Positions 20,675 through 32,760 of a DNA stretch of 50,866 bases are shown here, piece after piece. Position 1 is the stretch's first letter. Each line of letters opens with the position of its first letter. The notes beneath the pieces were generated by a model. That model searched no databases, had not been told where the DNA came from, and saw nothing but the letters and a program-made list of their open reading frames with translations. The stretch comes from Basidiobolus heterosporus B8920. Its lineage: Eukaryota > Basidiobolomycota > Basidiobolomycetes > Basidiobolales > Basidiobolaceae. The translations under genes and the position numbers were made by a program. Location of the stretch: the NCBI GenBank assembly GCA_000697455.1, contig JNET01033470.1, forward strand, positions 1 through 50,866. Reading direction: 5' to 3'.

Positions 20675-21298
20675 TCTTGAAAGATTGCGAATTAATTAGA
20701 AAGTGATTCTAGTGGATCATTTTACTGTACGAAAGGTCAAACTCACTGTTTCATCAACAGCTGTAACGTGAAAAAAGCAAACCTAATGGACGAACATCAA
20801 TCATTCGTCTTATATTAAAGTGGATAGTAGATGTCTATTCTCTTCCTTGGTTCCGTGTCAATGTCATAATCTATGCATCCTAAAGAATTGCTGAAGGATC
20901 TCTGGTATACATGCATTTATTATGAAGGCTAATTTACATAGAAGTAAGTGATTCTATTGTACTTGGATAATAGTTGATCATGGTCTGGGTCGCACTACTC
21001 TCGATGCAACTATTCATAAATCTCCTTGTCATACGGCGATCACGTAGTTGACTGTATGCTACGTATATGTATTTAGTTTATATGCCAAAAAGTGATTTTT
21101 ATAGCTCTATTTAGACACCATCTTCTGAAGGTCGATGAACAGTAATGTTTCCTGTCAGCGATCCTGGAATAATTGATAGCTATAAACTGACAACTGGATT
21201 ACTGATGAAAAATGTTGAGATCTCGTGATTTTTCGCAATATTCCTCACCATTTCCTATGTGAGTTTAATCGGTTGTTGCAGTCTTGTCCATAACATAG
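20675..21298. other. Divergent intergenic region
   Basis: About 620 bp between the minus-strand membrane protein gene and the plus-strand nine-exon gene. No gene seen; AT-rich with no obvious TATA box close to either start. Confidence 0.45.
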
Positions 21299-23522
21299 AT
21301 GAATTGGATTAAGATAGAACAAGAGATTGGTAAATGGAAAAAAACGCCCGAATTCACAAAACAATCTCTACAAGAATATCAAAAGAATCGACAAATACTT
21401 TCAAATTCGTTTAGAGATTTAGAAAAGGTATTCCATGGTTAAAAGTATTTTTGACTGAGAGCATACTCTAATGTTTGACAGTAGTACTATGCAGAACAAA
21501 ATCACTTTGAACCAATTTTACAAGAGTTTTCTGATGCCTTAAAAACCGCTTCTTCTCTTTGCCATACTCGATCGTTAATGCTCAACCCGGAAATATGTCG
21601 TTTGGTTACCTCTTGTCTGATCAGTAAATATAATCTTGACGAAAAATCAACCAACACAGATATGGACATAGATTTGAGGTATTTATGTAGCGTAAACCAA
21701 ACCATGCCAAGTTTGCTAATTATGGATCGTTCAGCTCCAGTTTCTGGTGTCTAGAAAACATCCGTCAAATACTCAAACCTCGAAATTCCAGTATAATCGA
21801 GTCCTCGAATATCGCTCAAGATTGTGGTTTGTCCTTGTTTGAGGTGAACGAATTAATTCTTTATGAATCGATAGATACATTAGTGTCGTTTATTGACGAC
21901 ACGTTGAAGATATTCCCTCAATTTCCGGTATGTTAGCATAGTCAAGAGAACAGCCATAGTGAAAGCTATCTTATAGATGATGACGTATTGAATATAGTCA
22001 GAGCTCCTTCCCTTGTTGTGCATCGATTGTCTTCGTCTTTGTGCAAGCCCACACTCTATTGGCCTTGTCGAGAAAGTCCTGAGCTTATGTACTAGAATTT
22101 CGCAGAACGATATAGCAGCAGAGGATAGCTCAGCTGCATCTAAACAGGATTTTATGGAGGCTCTAATCAAAGAAATAGTGTTTGTGAATCGATTTGTGTA
22201 CGATGGATTGGATCAAAAGACAAGAAAGAAGTACATTCACCAACCTAAACTCTCGAAAAGCCCACATTTAACACAATTTTTTGATCCAATAGTCTCTGTC
22301 TGTTCTCACATCTGGTCCTTGAGCACGAGGTATAAGACGTATTAGCCCCCAGTTTTGGTCGAACTGCTGGTATTAACTTGATGGATTTAGATTATATGTG
22401 TTGTTGATAAGATTCTTTTCGGCCGCTATCTTAAACCGAGCGATATAAGAGGCATCATCAGAAACTCTTGGATATACCAGGTGATTCTCGAGAATCCCGA
22501 CGCAGGCATCCAAGCTTTTGATTTTTTGGTAAATTTGGTGCAGAAGACGTCGGACTGGCGTGTTGTTCGGGCACTCATCGGATGGAACCAGTGTCTCTTT
22601 GAGGATTCTTTGGCTAATCAACTACCCAAGGTATGGGATACACCTAATATTGCTATGATGCGTTGAACCTAACCGGCTAGGCCAAAAGTTTTATCCTGAG
22701 TACTTGGCTCGGCTGATCAATATTCTCTGTCGCCCGCCAAAGAGCCCACATTGTTACGAAGATTTTCTCAATTTACGGGATCAAATTCTAAATGGAGAGA
22801 CGTCAGAATCACTAACTACCAAAGCCCATTGTGTTTGGTTACTTTCATTGTCCCCGTTATGTTGGCGAGAGAAAGTATATTCTTGGATATCGAATATTGA
22901 GCAATACGCTTCGTTATTCATGGTAAGTACGCATACCTAGCATGTTTCTTATTCCAATTCTGATGAAATTAATCCAACAATAGCTTGAGGGACCATTGAC
23001 TTTCTGCTCGTGGCTAAGCCATCCATCAGAGCAATCATCAGACGACCTAATAAATTTGGCGAGCCATAGCTTTGCGAAGTTTCTGAGAAGTAAGTCTTTT
23101 GAACCGCGTTTCATTGTAGATAGAGTTTCTGATATCAATGACTCTTAGGCCATTTACCGTTCGATAAGACGTCCATCGATGATCTTGTTCTTGACTTGGA
23201 GAAAATTTTAAACGTAAACAGTCGCACTTTCATTACCATTGAACAAATGTTAAAGATCGCAAACGATACAAATCGATTAGACGTATTAGCGAAATTGGTA
23301 TTGCTATTGTATAGTGTTATACCTATTAAGATATTTCACTTATCCCTATGTTTCTAGGTGGACACATGCGGAATCCATTCCAGGCGAGAAACGATTTGCG
23401 ATATGTCTACCTGTACGATCATCCTGGATTTCTGGAACGAGATGCAACCTAATTCTGTCGTTCACACTGAACCTTCAACCATTACCGAACTAACCGAAAT
23501 GTACAATGCTATTCTATGTTGA
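21299..23522 (+). CDS. Unrecognised nine-exon helical protein
   Basis: Exons: 21299-21427, 21485-21678, 21735-21927, 21998-22329, about 22441-22630, 22689-22922, 22984-23089, 23149-23297, 23358-23522. Junctions are GT-AG and in phase, except that the acceptor of the fourth intron is uncertain. Predicted length is about 563 residues. Composition suggests an all-helical, HEAT-like soluble protein rich in Leu, Ser and Trp (LCIDCLRLCASP, AFDFLVNLVQKTSDWRVV, CVWLLSLSPLCWREKVYSW, IILDFWNEMQ). I see no catalytic motif, signal peptide or membrane helix. Size and the SW/WLL spacing recall Fanconi anaemia group C protein (558 residues in human), but this is a weak guess and not an assignment. Confidence 0.7.
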
Positions 23523-24060
23523 TAGCTTGCCTCATTTGGTTCGATTATGAATTGTTTAGGTTATGCAACAATAGATCCTAGATGTATATAAATAGAAGAC
23601 CGCCTTTCACCTTTCATATATGTTGTGGGTATTCTCTATGCTAGTTCTTAGTATTATTAGAATGCTTTTGATGTATTTACATACTAAAATACTACAGTGT
23701 ATTAAAATATTTCCCGTGATGCAATGTAACCCAAGGCCAAGGAATGCACCAACCTAGATCAGCACGATACTAATTTGTTATTATAGCAGAATTTAGTATC
23801 TTAGCGAGAACGAGGGTCGTGCTCTTGGCGCAGTCAGTTAAATAAGCTTCGACTGTCTATATAGAATGGTGAAGTGCGCTAGTCTGATGTGTATTTATAC
23901 TCGGATGATTGGAGGAGATTTATATACTGAGTCAGATCTTGAGTAATGTAAGGATTTTTTTTCATAGAGAAATGCCAAATAAAGTACAAGAAATTCATCT
24001 GAAGCTCTCTCTTTCCCGTGTTTCTATACCCCCCGTGGTTTAAGGACTGAAACTATCAAG
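23523..24060. other. Intergenic region ahead of RPS24
   Basis: About 540 bp; presumably the RPS24 promoter. AT-rich, no gene seen. A pyrimidine-rich tract (tctctctttcccgtgttt) lies just upstream of the RPS24 start, as is common for ribosomal protein genes. Confidence 0.5.
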
Positions 24061-24620
24061 ATGGTCAGTATAGAACAGATTAATAAATACATAGAGTGAC
24101 GAGAATTTCGCAAACATCATCCTTGAATGTATGGATGGATGAAATATTTCAATAGATTTACATATATACACTTCCTCGCCTATAGAAGAATTCAAAATAA
24201 CATTGTTCACTTCAATCTTTGCAGGCCGACGCCACCGTAACCATTCGTACTCGTAAATTCTTGACCAACCGTCTTTTGCAACGCAAGCAGATGGTCGTCG
24301 ACATTTTGCATCCTGGTAAGGCCAATATCAGCAAAGACGAACTTCGTGAAAAGCTCGCCAAGATGTACAAATCTGAGAAGGAGAACGTCTTCTGCTTCGG
24401 TTTCCGTACCGTGTTCGGTGGTGGCAAGTCCACTGGTTTCGCCCTCGTGTACGATTCTTTGGACTCTGCCAAGAAGTTCGAACCCAAGTACCGCTTGGTT
24501 CGTCACGGTCTTGCCGAGAATGGCATCACATCTCGTAAGCAACGCAAGGAACGTAAGAACCGTCTCAAGAAGCTCCGTGGTACTGCTAAGACCAAGGGCC
24601 CTAAGACCAAGTCTGAATAA
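24061..24620 (+). CDS. RPS24: 40S ribosomal protein eS24
   Basis: Small-subunit ribosomal protein, 132 residues, complete. Exon 1 contributes only the ATG (24061-24063); the intron is 24064-24224 (donor GTCAGT, acceptor TTGCAG); exon 2 is 24225-24620 and begins [12 protein letters not shown], the family's conserved N terminus. Other signature text: [37 protein letters not shown] and a basic tail. The same ATG-only first exon occurs in mammalian RPS24, which supports this structure. Codon use is strongly C-biased. AATAAA at 24673-24678. Confidence 0.96.
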
Positions 24621-25156
24621 ATCCTTTCAAATCCCTCCACGGTTGAACTTCTTGTCTTGTTGGACAAAGCTCAATAAATTTTCTTCACTCATTCTACACT
24701 TCACTTGAAGTCACCTAACATGCAGAGAGCCTTTTAGTGGCTACATAAACTTTATGTACATGCTTCAGTAGCCTTCAACTTTGGTCTACACTAAATCTTC
24801 TAGCAAATAGTAATCAATCATCAAACACGATATAATAAATGACGGCACGAATAGTTCCAACAAGTACGCAGCGTGCATGGCAAGTGCATCCTATTGGTTT
24901 CCATTTTAAGTTCCTTATAAATATAGATTGAATCCATTTTCGAGGGGTTTCTTTATACGATATGTAGATATATATATATATTTTGATCTTGGGCTTCAAT
25001 TTCAGGTTGCGTTTCCCTTTAACTTTCAAAGCAGGTCACCACCGCTTTATGTGCTAATCTCTTTAATACGTCGAACTTTTAACTTCAGAACCTTGGCCTT
25101 CCTACTATTCTAAACTAAACGTGATAACACTAAACCTTAACCATAAGTTCGTAAAT
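24621..25156. other. Spacer between RPS24 and the Mpo1-like gene
   Basis: About 535 bp with a TA-dinucleotide-rich run near 24960-24980 (tatatatatatat). No gene is supported. Confidence 0.5.
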
Positions 25157-25917
25157 ATGAGTAAATATCTCGACTTTGAAAAGCAATTCATCCTCTACGG
25201 TCAACATCATGCCAATAGAGTGAACATCGTGAGCCACGTTGTTGGCATCCCCCTTTTGTTGTGGAGTGGTCTCACTTTAACTGTGAAATTAGGACCATTA
25301 TTTTATATCGACTTTTTGAGCACTCAACCTCTTCCCGTACATCTTCCTTGGTTTGCGGTTTTGGGGTATTTATCTTTCTATGTGCTGTTAGAGCCGGTGG
25401 CTGCGGTATGTTGGTTTAAGTAGCTTGTGTAATAGAGGAGAAAACTCATACCAAGTTTGCTAATATTCTAGATATTTTATTCGCCGGTATTACTATGTAC
25501 TGCCTATTATTCTCTACGTTTTTCCAACGCTTTACCAAACTATTTTCAATGGGCACTAATCATCCACTTGACTTGTTGGGTACTTCAACTCCTTACTCAC
25601 CGATTTTTCGAGAAACAACCTTTGAATTTCCGGGAAAATCTTGTTCATGGTAAATAGACGAGTTGAACTATATATACGCGTCGTAATGTTGATATATTTC
25701 AACCAGAAGAACGGTATTCTTAGCTTTTTCTACTGATTTTACTGACACGCGTTTTTGTTCTATAGTTCTTCTTTTCTCGCCATTTTTCGTCTTCCTTGAG
25801 ATTCTTTTCGCGTTAGGATATCGCCCAGCGTTGCAACACCGTATGCAAATAGCAGTCGGAAAGGCGGTATATGCTGAACAAAAGAAAAAGGGCTTGGTCA
25901 ATGGCAAACGTCATTAA
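25157..25917 (+). CDS. MPO1: Mpo1-like (DUF962) membrane protein
   Basis: Yeast Mpo1 is an ER Fe(II)-dependent dioxygenase that shortens 2-hydroxy fatty acids. Exons 25157-25405, 25472-25649 and 25766-25917 give 192 residues. The family N terminus is clear: KQFILYGQHHANRVNIVSHV with the paired His and N-x-x-N-x-x-x-H pattern, then IPLLLW. Four hydrophobic helices follow (LLLWSGLTL, WFAVLGYLSFYVLLEPVAAV, the FQWALIIHLTCWVLQLL helix, LLFSPFFVFLEILFAL). A second His-containing motif, LTHRFFEKQPLNFRENL, matches the usual QFxGHxxxExRxPAL region. The ATG at 25157 is preferred over the one at 25121 because it begins at the conserved KYLDFEKQF. Confidence 0.92.
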
Positions 25918-26498
25918 AGAATCCTTGGATTCGCTAGCACACAACAGACGTACCACCAGAACTCATCTGTCAATCAGTTAGACATCCACACACTTCACGA
26001 TGTAATTATTGATGTCCTTCATCTAGCCGTTTGTTTGATGGGAGAATGAAGGAAATAGAATTGTCGGTTATGTGGGATATCTCTTAGGATCGTGCTTGTT
26101 TTTCACTTCTTTACTATATTATGCCTTCTTTCCTTACTCAGAATCACTACAATCTCCATATCTTCTTGTCCGTTCTATCACAATGCTATATGTTGAATAT
26201 TCAGGATGATATTATATAAATCGAAAAGAGCGGATGTTGCAGTTTATTCCTTCGGTCGTTTTGATGAAATGATCACAAAACCCATGCTGTACCAAAAGTG
26301 CACTCAATATGTAAGTGTGACTACTCGTTTTGAGTCTAATGGGAGTGTTATGAAGAAACAATCATGATCATTATGATTCAAATGTCAGATAAAGGTAAGA
26401 AAGATAAAGTATTGAGAACCTCAGTGCGAATGATTTTGTGATCGCGAGATGACAGACAAGAGTATCTGGGATCAACGTCTTCTCTCACGTTGCCCAAA
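25918..26498. other. Convergent spacer between MPO1-like and sorting nexin genes
   Basis: About 580 bp containing two 3' flanks. No gene, RNA or repeat recognised. Confidence 0.5.
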
Positions 26499-28172
26499 TC
26501 AAACCAATTCATTCAACATCTTTTCCCATAGCTGAACCTTCTGTCGTTCCTGGTCCAATTGCTTCCGTGCATACGTGTTGAGGCAGTTCAGAAAATCGTA
26601 CACTTTTGTGTCTTCATATATCCTGATTTCACTTCTCAAGTTCTTGTCAATTTTGTTGTGTAGAGCTCGCTTGTAGGTTTCAAATTGCTTGGCCTGTATG
26701 TAGGAAATTCAAGTAGGAAATTCAATATTAAGAGAAGGCTGAACAGGAACAAATAAAATGGCTTTACCTCTTCAAGATCTTCCACCGCCTGGTTCACCTT
26801 TTCTGATTTAATGTTTGATGATGCTTTCATCACTACTATAGTCTGTCGCCTCTTTTCGGAGGTTTTAACGGCGTTGTCATACTCTGCTTTAACATTGATT
26901 CGGTTCAGAAGCAAAAGCTATCACAAAAGCAACATCATTCGAAACCGTTGACAGCTTTGTTAGATTGGAAAAGATCTCGCTACCTGAATGTACTTGGCAT
27001 TTCTCACGTAGCTGTCAAAAAGATAACCCAAAATCGTGTTCTTGTGATCTATCTGCAAGGCTTCCTTTTAATACTAGACAGATCCAAGGACGGGCTTTGG
27101 TGTAAGATATAGTTACCTGCGCTCTATTTAATTCACTGGATTTGAGGAAGCATTCGCCTAATCTTCGTAAAGGTCTGGGGAAAGTTACGTGAATGATTGG
27201 CTAACAATGTTACGCGCAAGTGAGAATCCATACTTGGATATAGGACTGTTTACTTCGGATGCAGCGAATGATGACAATTTCACCGCAACATCGGCTTCTG
27301 ATCCAGTCAAATCTATCACGAAAAGAATTCATTCGAGAGTAGGAAGCAGTGAGTGACTTGCTCTGGGGTAGAGTTCGATCAACACAGAAAAGTTTGTTAC
27401 TCTTGTTTGCTCTGCTGATGCGTGCCAATACTTTTGATAAATTCTGCAAGTTGTTTTCGAGTGAAACCAATGCTGTATACTCTTCATCCAATGGATCCTT
27501 TCTATCTTCAGATAGATGGCCAGTGTCTTTGGGTTTCGTGCGAAAACGACTAACCTTGATCGGATTGGCTCTACCTGTGGGCGTATACTGTATACAGGAT
27601 TAGTGTGTGATCCAGCGAATAAACCATACTAATACGGTACGAATAAAATACATACCACAAAATCCGATTCAATAAAGGATTGAAGCTCAGAGTCTTGGCG
27701 TAGAATAGGGTGTGAGGCCAATCTGGTCAGAAAGATTTGGAGAGAGTTTTTCATCAACCGTAAACTTCTATCTAGGTTCCCAGTCTCTTCCGGTTGACGA
27801 GGGAGTATAGGGACGATACATTCTGGGTAGGCATTGACCAAATAATTGTGTAGCCTCTCAAACTCAGCGTAGGTTCTTTCAATCGTCTCGTAGTTTTTCT
27901 TTTTGTATTGAGACATTTCAGTCTTCAGTTTTGTAAAGAGTACGGAGCGGATCGCGTTCAATGAGCAGCAAATAAATGAAAATGATCTTCCAGTGATAGA
28001 AAGTACGGCTACGCTAACATACCTTTGCTTTGATGCGGTAAACAAGGTCTCTTTTGGCTTTGTCGATGGAGTTTAAGGTAAGGACCAGCGGAGTGTTCTC
28101 CTCTTTGTAGAAAGTCATGGGTTGTTTGGTCATGGTGCTCTCAGTGAATCCTCCTGCCATAGGTTCAGGCAT
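26499..28172 (-). CDS. Sorting nexin with PX and BAR domains
   Basis: PX-BAR sorting nexins bind phosphoinositides and tubulate endosomal membranes for retrieval. Exons in gene order: 28172-28023, 27922-27656, 27587-27401, 27312-27234, 27174-27117, 27052-26984, 26917-26768, 26693-26499; all GT-AG and in phase, 384 residues. The PX domain holds VYRIKAKTEMSQYKKKNY, then RTYAEFERLHNYL (the R-x-x-x-F-x-x-L core) and CIVPILP, ending IFLTRLASHPILRQDSE. The rest is a helical BAR region (EEYTALVSLENNLQNLSKVL to RKQLDQERQKVQLWEKML). The start is uncertain: an in-frame acceptor lies just upstream of the ATG at 28172, so a further 5' exon is possible. Family assignment (Snx4/Snx7 or Vps5 type) is not settled. 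Confidence 0.9.
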
Positions 28173-28599
28173 GAGAATGCTCTCTAATGTTGAATAAGGG
28201 ATAGAAGTTCAGGTTATTGTTCGATCAGGAAATTGGATAAATTTCGAAATCTTGTCAATGTAACCAGGAGTGAAATTACCGGATGAAACAATCTAAAAAG
28301 TCATAACAGAATATGATGGAGCTTGATTCATTATGTTGCTTCCTTATCACAGGTCAATTTAGAAATCCCTGAGTCATTGCCATCCATATCAACATCCATA
28401 TCACCGCCAATACACCACCCACATCACCATTCTGTAGATTAAACAGTCACCAAATCTAATAATAGCTTATGCTGCATGTGCGAATGCGGAACTCAAAGAT
28501 GCCCTAACAATGCCTGTCTGTATGTTTGTATGCCATAGAGTAGAAATGGTTTATTAATCGACCATAATTATGGATATACGGTCATGTGATCAGGAAGAT
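28173..28599. other. Spacer between glutathione synthetase and sorting nexin
   Basis: About 430 bp, presumably the sorting nexin promoter or a 5' untranslated exon. A short minus-strand open stretch (start near 28410, MDVDMDGNDSG) was considered as a first exon but does not splice in frame. Confidence 0.45.
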
Positions 28600-30643
28600 C
28601 TAAACTAACAACGGACTATCAATCACGGCAAACCCGGTAGCAACTCCACCTTCCTTCGTGTCGGAGAGCTTTGTGCGTAGCAAATGGCCAGCATTTTCAT
28701 TGACTAAGACTTTAGAGCCATCACTAAAAAACCGAACTCAAACGTTAAACGATGCTATCTTACGATTAATGAATGTTTCAAAAAGCCAACCTGATCCAGA
28801 TACCATAGACTCCAAGCTCGCTAACAAAATTGCCATCCTGGAGCTGTCCTTGACGCACTACCAAGTTCTCAATGGTGGGTGGAACGATGAGATCCATGAG
28901 GATATAAGCACTCTGCTGTTCTACCGACATGGTCTTTAAAGCTTCAATGATATCCTGTCCATAAATGTTGTTTCCCCCACCCTCACGTTGAGGTTTCATC
29001 ACGAACCGATCTGGGTTGTTAACAGCCATATCAGCAGCTGCTCGCCCTTCTGGAGTTGCGTCTAAGGGGTATAGTCCAGCGAACGAGTGACGAATTCTCT
29101 CGGCTACCTCTTTCTCCTTCACAAATCTGATGTCCAAAGGTCAGGTTAATGAAGAAACAATAGTATTTCGGAATATAGCCATACCTCTCCAGTAAGCCGG
29201 GTTTAGCTAGAACTTGCTGCACCTTTTTGGCACCAACCAACTGATAAGCAATAGTTGGGCATTTGATGGCACGAGAACGCTCGATCAGGAGTCTAGCATC
29301 CCATTCCTAAGGATTGATCGTTATTACTTAAGCATTAATGCTTGCAGTGTGTTGCTTGTACATAAGTCACGTACCTTGGTGGTGGGATGATCATCAGGCC
29401 CGTAGCCAGAACGGAAATAGGTCACTGAAATACGTTTACCATCACTTCATGGCGAAGGGATTGCCTCTAATTAGTTGGTTTTTGAATTGACAAACCATCA
29501 AGTAATGCACTTACATGATCAGGTTACGTTTATCATCGAAAGTAGCCTGTTCTGCCACCTCAGAGAGGGTTTTGCGTACTATACGTACACCATGGCTACA
29601 AAAGGTCGTTAGTCTATCTTTATATGTAAATACAGTTGAGAGATTACTGCAATTACTTGTTGAGTAGGTTGTATTCAATCCAACGCTGATCGAAAATATT
29701 GCGTTCATTTGGCTGCACTACGAACAAAATGACTGCACTGTTCAGATGAAATAAAGAATTTTAAGCTTAGTCGTTGGATGATTTGATTACTGAAATGTAA
29801 CAAGGATTACTTACTCTTGAACCCCGAAAATCTCATGTGCCTTAGCAAGTCCCTTAGCAATCCCGGTGAATGATTTGCTTTCTGGAAGGGATCCCTCGGA
29901 AAATAAAGACGTATCGATCTCGGAATGAAGTTGTTGAATGTAGTCTACAAGATATCTGCAAGACTAGCCAGGTAAGCCAAAGTCATAAGACGAGTCTTTT
30001 CACACCAAGTACCTGTGTAACTGTCCGGTTAAGCCAGTTAAACTTCCGAAAGAAGAAGCAATCGTATTAAACTCCACTTGTTGGATAATGGGCTTTTCTT
30101 CGCCTACAGCGTGCAATAAGTAATCTGAACGATGGACACCCAAGGAGACGGTCTAGAAATGAGACAACTGGTTAAGATAATGAGGTAGAATGGCCATTGA
30201 AAGATATGTTTACTTGTGAAAAACCCTCCTCCTTCACTTTTAGGAAGATATCGTATAGGTTCTTCATAAAATCATCAACGTTGGACAAACTATTTAGGCG
30301 AATGCATCAGTATGAGTGAGGAGCTTTGAAAATATCGCCGAAACTATTACCTTTCCATGATTTCTTGCAAAAATTCATGATCTTCGGAAATGGTATGCAA
30401 AAGTTGATTCATCGCTGGTTGAAGCTCGATAGCTTCTTGGAAACAATGTTTGGGGAATGGTGAAGGGAAGAGTGCGAAAGGCGCGTTAATGACTTGACCA
30501 ACTGGTGGTAGACCGGTATGTGGCTCTATCGGAGCACGCATAACAAGGCCATGGGCAAAAGCCCAATCCAAGGCTACTTGCTTCAATTCTTCTAACAAAG
30601 CAGGAGAGGCGGGAGGGGGATAACGAGGGAAAGTATAAGGCAT
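28600..30643 (-). CDS. GSH2: Glutathione synthetase
   Basis: Joins gamma-glutamylcysteine and glycine using ATP, the second step of glutathione synthesis, in the cytosol. Ten exons in gene order: 30643-30351, 30289-30214, 30152-30013, 29955-29815, 29737-29657, 29595-29515, 29444-29375, 29306-29185, 29126-28791, 28723-28600; all GT-AG and in phase, 487 residues (family about 470-500). Motifs: [12 protein letters not shown] near the N terminus, HRSDYLLH and [13 protein letters not shown] (substrate binding), [18 protein letters not shown], and [15 protein letters not shown], the Gly-rich ATP-binding loop. The C terminus has GHLLRTK and [13 protein letters not shown], as in the eukaryotic enzyme. 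One of the most intron-rich genes here. Confidence 0.97.
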
Positions 30644-31248
30644 ACTGTTTAGATATATATCTCGTGTAGGTTGTAAGTATAGAGTCTTGTAAGGATTGCC
30701 ACTAAGTTTGCGAATTAGAAAATAATAGGCTACTAAATACTGATAGGAAAAGGATATTTTCCAGCACAGACATGGTATTCGAAGCTTTGTTTAGTAATCA
30801 GAAATCATCCATCTTTTTAATCCATTTCTAAATTGGCCATCTTTCTGGCTGCTTAGTAATCGGGCAAATGATCAATAATAGCATAGAAAGACGTAAGAAA
30901 ATACTCGACAAGACAAACGATGTTCATTGACCAGACACAAATAAACAGTGGGTGACAAAGAACAAAAGCCATAAAGGTCAATGTCTTGATAGCTGTTCTA
31001 TTATTGTATGCGTGAAACACTCAAAAACCTAGATCCAGCAATGTATCCCCCTACACTGCACGGCATTGGCTATGTATGGCGTATGAGGATACAATTACTA
31101 TACTTGGTTAAGGGAATAGTTGTAAATCATTCTTGTTATAAGGATTTATTTAACAAGTTCGTAAGAGAAAAGGCAAAAAGTATTTCGACAAACAGGTGAC
31201 GAGAAGCTTTGATAGAACAGGCAGAGAACCCTTCAGCCATTTTAATGA
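30644..31248. other. Spacer between MMS2-like and glutathione synthetase genes
   Basis: About 600 bp, containing the glutathione synthetase promoter and the 3' flank of the MMS2-like gene. No gene is supported. Confidence 0.5.
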
Positions 31249-31917
31249 TCAATAAAAAGTTCCTTCCTGAGGCTGAGGAAGCTTGCGGTTGTGTGGGTGA
31301 GCCATCTCACTACAAAGATATCAATTAGCATACAATCTAAACATATTCTTACTACTAAAATCAACATACCGACGAATCTCGGTCAATACCGTTTCCAAGG
31401 TATAGTTACGCTTCCAGTGCTGCAAGCAGTTCAATTTACTGGATTCAACCTGATATATACAAGCTTGTGAATAAGATGCTCATGAAATATACATGTCAAA
31501 CTACACCATACCGAACCGTTCTGTTGGTTTACGCAAGGAAGGTTGATTTGGGATAAGAAAGAAACTGTGGGTGGTGAGTCAGGGTAGTTGGCATCGCAGT
31601 GGATTTTTAGAGAATAGATGCGGTTTTCATGGACAGACTATAAAGAGAGGACTCGTCAGGCCAAGTACAACATATATAACTAATAAATCGTCACTTACGT
31701 GAGGAGGTCCTAGAATGGTGCCGTTCCAGTTACTCATCATGATGTCATCACCATCGGCCAAACCATAACTACAGGTACCATCTCCGATACCTTTTTCACC
31801 TTTCTCTAGCTCTTCTAAAAGACGGAAATTTCTTGGAACTGTCAAAAGAAAGTAGTAGAGGATGAGAATAATGAAGGAAGAACAAAAATATGATATTCCA
31901 GACTCACCTTTTGCCAT
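31249..31917 (-). CDS. MMS2: Ubiquitin E2 variant, Mms2/Uev1 type
   Basis: Catalytically inactive partner of Ubc13; together they build Lys63-linked ubiquitin chains for error-free DNA damage tolerance. Exons in gene order: 31917-31908, 31838-31699, 31637-31512, 31449-31370, 31309-31249; GT-AG and in phase, 138 residues (family 137-145). Exon 1 codes only MAK plus one base. Text typical of the family: [57 protein letters not shown], and the terminal KLPQPQEG. No Cys occurs at the E2 active-site spacing; the one in KLNCLQHW is four residues before the Trp, not eight as in Ubc13. Confidence 0.96.
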
Positions 31918-32760
31918 CTTATTAAGTAGTCAAATTTAGGAAGATATAACCAGTAAACCTTGAAGAAAGTGAAGCGGTGTAAAGCCTATACGCTGTTCAC
32001 TTTACTAGATGCATGAGAAGAATGAACATTAACAAGGGATACCACAAATATGCAAGCTATGGGAAACGCTCACTCACTATGAATAAGTCAAAGTTTGGAA
32101 GCGAAACAGCTAACAGTAGAAAGACGGCAGAGATTTGAATACTTGAAAATTTAACCCGAAACGTAACCGTAGCTGGAATTTCCATTGTTATGACGTCGAA
32201 TCAAACCTGGGAGAATTCTAGATCTAAGTATTCCACAATATTAGGAGATTTACTTGTTTCATCCATCATGGAATAGATTGGTTGGAATTTTCTATAATAT
32301 TATATATAAAGAGCTCTTTTTATACCGATCAGATCTCAACCTATCATACGAACTCAGACGCTGATCCAATTACGACTCAGAGCACCTTCTTACTTCCATC
32401 CCATTAGAATTTATCAAGTGTCGCATTCTTCCCTTTCTACAGCCGAATTTTTTTCGACTGTTTTTTTCGCTTATTCAACTACTTAGTTATATATACATAT
32501 TTTTATGTGTATATATACATTCTTTTGAAAAGCTCTAAAAAGCGTTACCACAAGAATATAGATTATGTCTTATTAGTAGTTAGTTTCATGCTTCCACTTG
32601 ATTGCACGAAACAAGACTTTGATCGGCGGATAGATTACTCTTAACTCCCATTCTATTCAAAATTTGCAGTTCCCTTTTTCTCGTGTTCTTGTACGTTTAT
32701 TTTAGCATACATTTTTTTCTTAGCAAGTTTGTATTGTTATTATTCGACTTCCTCTCCAAT
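31918..32760. other. Divergent promoter region of MMS2-like and cyclin genes
   Basis: About 840 bp. TATATATAAA at 32301-32310 may be a TATA box for the cyclin, which would then have a leader of about 430 nt. T-rich tracts fill 32450-32530. No coding signal. Confidence 0.5.

Noticed and set aside
24207-24708. Other frames over RPS24
   Set aside because: Shadows of the eS24 coding sequence with no motif of their own.
28360-28420. MDVDMDGNDSG open stretch as first exon of the sorting nexin
   Set aside because: No GT donor there joins in frame to the exon that starts the PX domain; every combination tried met a stop codon.
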